47,616 bases of DNA from UBA11373 sp035291545 (GTDB taxonomy: Bacteria > Actinomycetota > Acidimicrobiia > Spongiisociales > UBA11373). The notes under the pieces were generated by a model, which was not told where the DNA came from, did not search any database, and was given only the letters and a program-made list of their open reading frames with translations. Shown piece by piece: positions 46,248 to 47,616 of this stretch. The stretch spans positions 1 through 47,616 of the forward strand of contig DATDRW010000033.1 in NCBI GenBank assembly GCA_035291545.1, given 5' to 3'. A program made the position numbers and the translations under genes. Numbering within the stretch: the first letter of the stretch is position 1; every line of letters begins with the position of its first letter.

Positions 46248-47616
46248 GTGGACGCGACGACCATCGCTGCGCTCGCCGGTGCCGGTGCATTGTTCGTCGC
46301 CGTTTTCGTGGTCGCCTTCCTCGCCCACCGCCGCGGCAGGCGGCTGCGCACCGCCGTGTTCCGGGCGCGCGAAGACGCGAGGGAGCAGGGGACGGCCGCC
46401 GACGCCGCCCAGCATCAGACCTCCGTCGCCCTCGCCGGTGAGCGCGAGGCGGTTTGGGTGGCGCGGGCATCCGCGACGCGGGCGGCAGGGCTGGCAGAGC
46501 ACATGAGCGAACTCGAGGAGCGCCTGGTGGCCGCCGAGGCCAACGCCGCGGCATCGGAACAGAGGGTCGACGACCTCCGCGACGAGGTGCGACGCTCACA
46601 CGCCGATCTCACCCATTCCCGGGCGGAGGCGGAGGCCACCGCGAACCGGGCCATTGAACTCGAGACCGATCTTGCGGCAGCCGACCGCGAGCTGTCACGG
46701 CTCCGAAACGAGGTCGAGGAGACCCGAAACCGGATCGAGGAGCAGCCGGTTCGAGAGCCTGAGCCCGCCACCAGGGGCCTCCCGGAGCGGCTCCATGCGG
46801 CCCTCGCCGAGACCGACCGGTTGCGCGATCGGATCGGAGCCCTCGAGGTAGCCCTGGCGGCCACCGGCCCGACCGCACCATCGCAACCGATTTCGGAGCG
46901 GCGCCTGCTCCCCCCCGACCCGTGGGAGCACCGCCGCGCCCTGGAGGACCGGGATGCGGCGATCTCCCGGCTGACCGCCGAGCTGGAGGGGGCGCATCGG
47001 GCCGCCGAGACCTCGCGGGGCGAGGTCGACCGCCTCGCCGCCGAGATCGCACGGGTCCGGGAGGAGGCCGATCGCCGCGTCACCGCCGCGCTCTCCGAGC
47101 TCATCGCAACGCCACCGCCCGGGCCGCTCCCCGACGCCGCACCCTCTCCGATGCTGATCGTGAGGGAGGCCGAGATCAGGGAACTCGAGCAGCGGCTGGC
47201 GACCCTCACCGCAGCGCGCAACGCCGAGCTCCGAAGGCTCAACGAGCGCATCGCCTCCCTCGAGCGCCTCTACATCGACGTGGAGGTCCGCGACGCGCGC
47301 ATCACCGAGCTGGAGTCCGAGTTGAAACAGGCGACCGAGATGCTCGACGCCATCCGCTCCGACACCTCCGCCCTGGAGGCGCGCTTCGGTGAGGCCGAAC
47401 GAGAACTCGTCTCGGCCCACCAGGCCGTCGCTGCGGCCGCCGATCTCGGCGCACAGCTGCAGGAGTCGCGGAGGCGCATCGCCGAGGTCGAGACCGTCGC
47501 CCTGCACGCCCGCACCTCGGACGGAGAGGGCGCTCAGCTGCGCACCATGCTGGCCGCGGAACGCGAGAGAAACGTCCGGCTGGTCCGGCGGGCCGCGGTC
47601 GCGGGGCGGGGGGAGG
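46248..47616 (+). CDS. Membrane-anchored long coiled-coil protein (3' end outside window)
   Basis: An uninterrupted frame of 456 codons from GTG 46248 to the window edge. One N-terminal transmembrane helix (IAALAGAGALFVAVFVVAFL, residues ~6-25) is followed by HRRGRRLRTA and then several hundred residues of heptad-rich, Glu/Arg/Ala coiled coil (HMSELEERLVAAEANAAASE; LRRLNERIASLERLY), broken by Pro-rich joints near residues 165-175 and 290-305. This suggests a protein anchored in the membrane with a long cytoplasmic rod, perhaps a division, polarity or envelope scaffold. No named domain is visible; the C-terminus is needed to say more. Confidence 0.75.
   Translation, partial: MDATTIAALAGAGALFVAVFVVAFLAHRRGRRLRTAVFRAREDAREQGTAADAAQHQTSVALAGEREAVWVARASATRAAGLAEHMSELEERLVAAEANAAASEQRVDDLRDEVRRSHADLTHSRAEAEATANRAIELETDLAAADRELSRLRNEVEETRNRIEEQPVREPEPATRGLPERLHAALAETDRLRDRIGALEVALAATGPTAPSQPISERRLLPPDPWEHRRALEDRDAAISRLTAELEGAHRAAETSRGEVDRLAAEIARVREEADRRVTAALSELIATPPPGPLPDAAPSPMLIVREAEIRELEQRLATLTAARNAELRRLNERIASLERLYIDVEVRDARITELESELKQATEMLDAIRSDTSALEARFGEAERELVSAHQAVAAAADLGAQLQESRRRIAEVETVALHARTSDGEGAQLRTMLAAERERNVRLVRRAAVAGRGE

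Noticed and set aside
1..47616. CRISPR array, rRNA genes or insertion sequences
   Set aside because: No regularly spaced repeats, rRNA landmarks or transposase motifs were seen on either strand.

Overview
The window is a gene-dense, high-GC stretch of an actinobacterial chromosome. It carries a complete Pup-proteasome locus (dop, pup ending in GGQ, prcB, prcA, pafA, pafB, pafC). The next two blocks follow the order of Mycobacterium tuberculosis genes Rv1692-Rv1713 and Rv1822/Rv1826-Rv1832. It differs from Mycobacterium in having a split glycine decarboxylase (gcvPA + gcvPB) and in joining these three blocks directly. This suggests a deep actinobacterial lineage such as Acidimicrobiia rather than a classical actinomycete. 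That placement is inference from gene content; no marker phylogeny was possible.

Layout: (1) 1-5902, pupylation and proteasome genes with the WYL regulators PafB/PafC. (2) 5989-9805, a small zinc protein, Tat translocase genes tatA-tatC and the helicase helY. (3) 10116-15258, DUF4193, a GNAT enzyme, an M20 peptidase, DUF1015, a HAD-IIA phosphatase and a rhomboid protease. (4) 15291-29144, a chain of core genes with very tight spacing: tlyA, nadK, recN, pyrG, xerD, a DksA-like zinc protein, an M50 protease, an HD protein, scpA, scpB, rluB, aroA, cmk, ispH (opposite strand) and der. (5) 29141-33014, an orphan carboxyltransferase C-terminus, a 40-residue membrane protein, tRNA-Pro(GGG), and a 3.3-kb insertion bounded by a perfect 46-bp duplication of the tRNA 3' part. 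The insertion carries a thiolase-like gene without the usual nucleophilic Cys and a DUF35-SCP2 partner. (6) 33119-43846, two lipoproteins, DUF6941, pgsA, gcvH, garA, ftsR, a D,D-carboxypeptidase, hpt, a DUF151 nuclease, a second MerR regulator, a nuclease-like protein, gcvT, gcvPA and gcvPB. (7) 43843-47616, a monoacylglycerol-lipase-like hydrolase, adenosine deaminase, a GNAT enzyme and the start of a membrane-anchored coiled-coil protein that runs off the window.

The genes form translationally coupled runs, mostly with 1-, 4- or 8-bp overlaps. A striking regulatory pattern is a TANNNT -10 hexamer placed 6-7 nt before the start codon of about eleven transcription-unit heads, which predicts widespread leaderless mRNAs. 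The most unusual items are the integrase-less tRNA-bounded insertion and its atypical thiolase/DUF35 pair, the carboxyltransferase fragment coupled to der, a probable AUC start codon for rluB, a DUF1015 gene whose start and stop codons are both shared with opposite-strand neighbours, and an EPSP synthase with Ala at the glyphosate-determining Gly position. No CRISPR array, rRNA, insertion sequence or integrase gene of a mobile element was seen.
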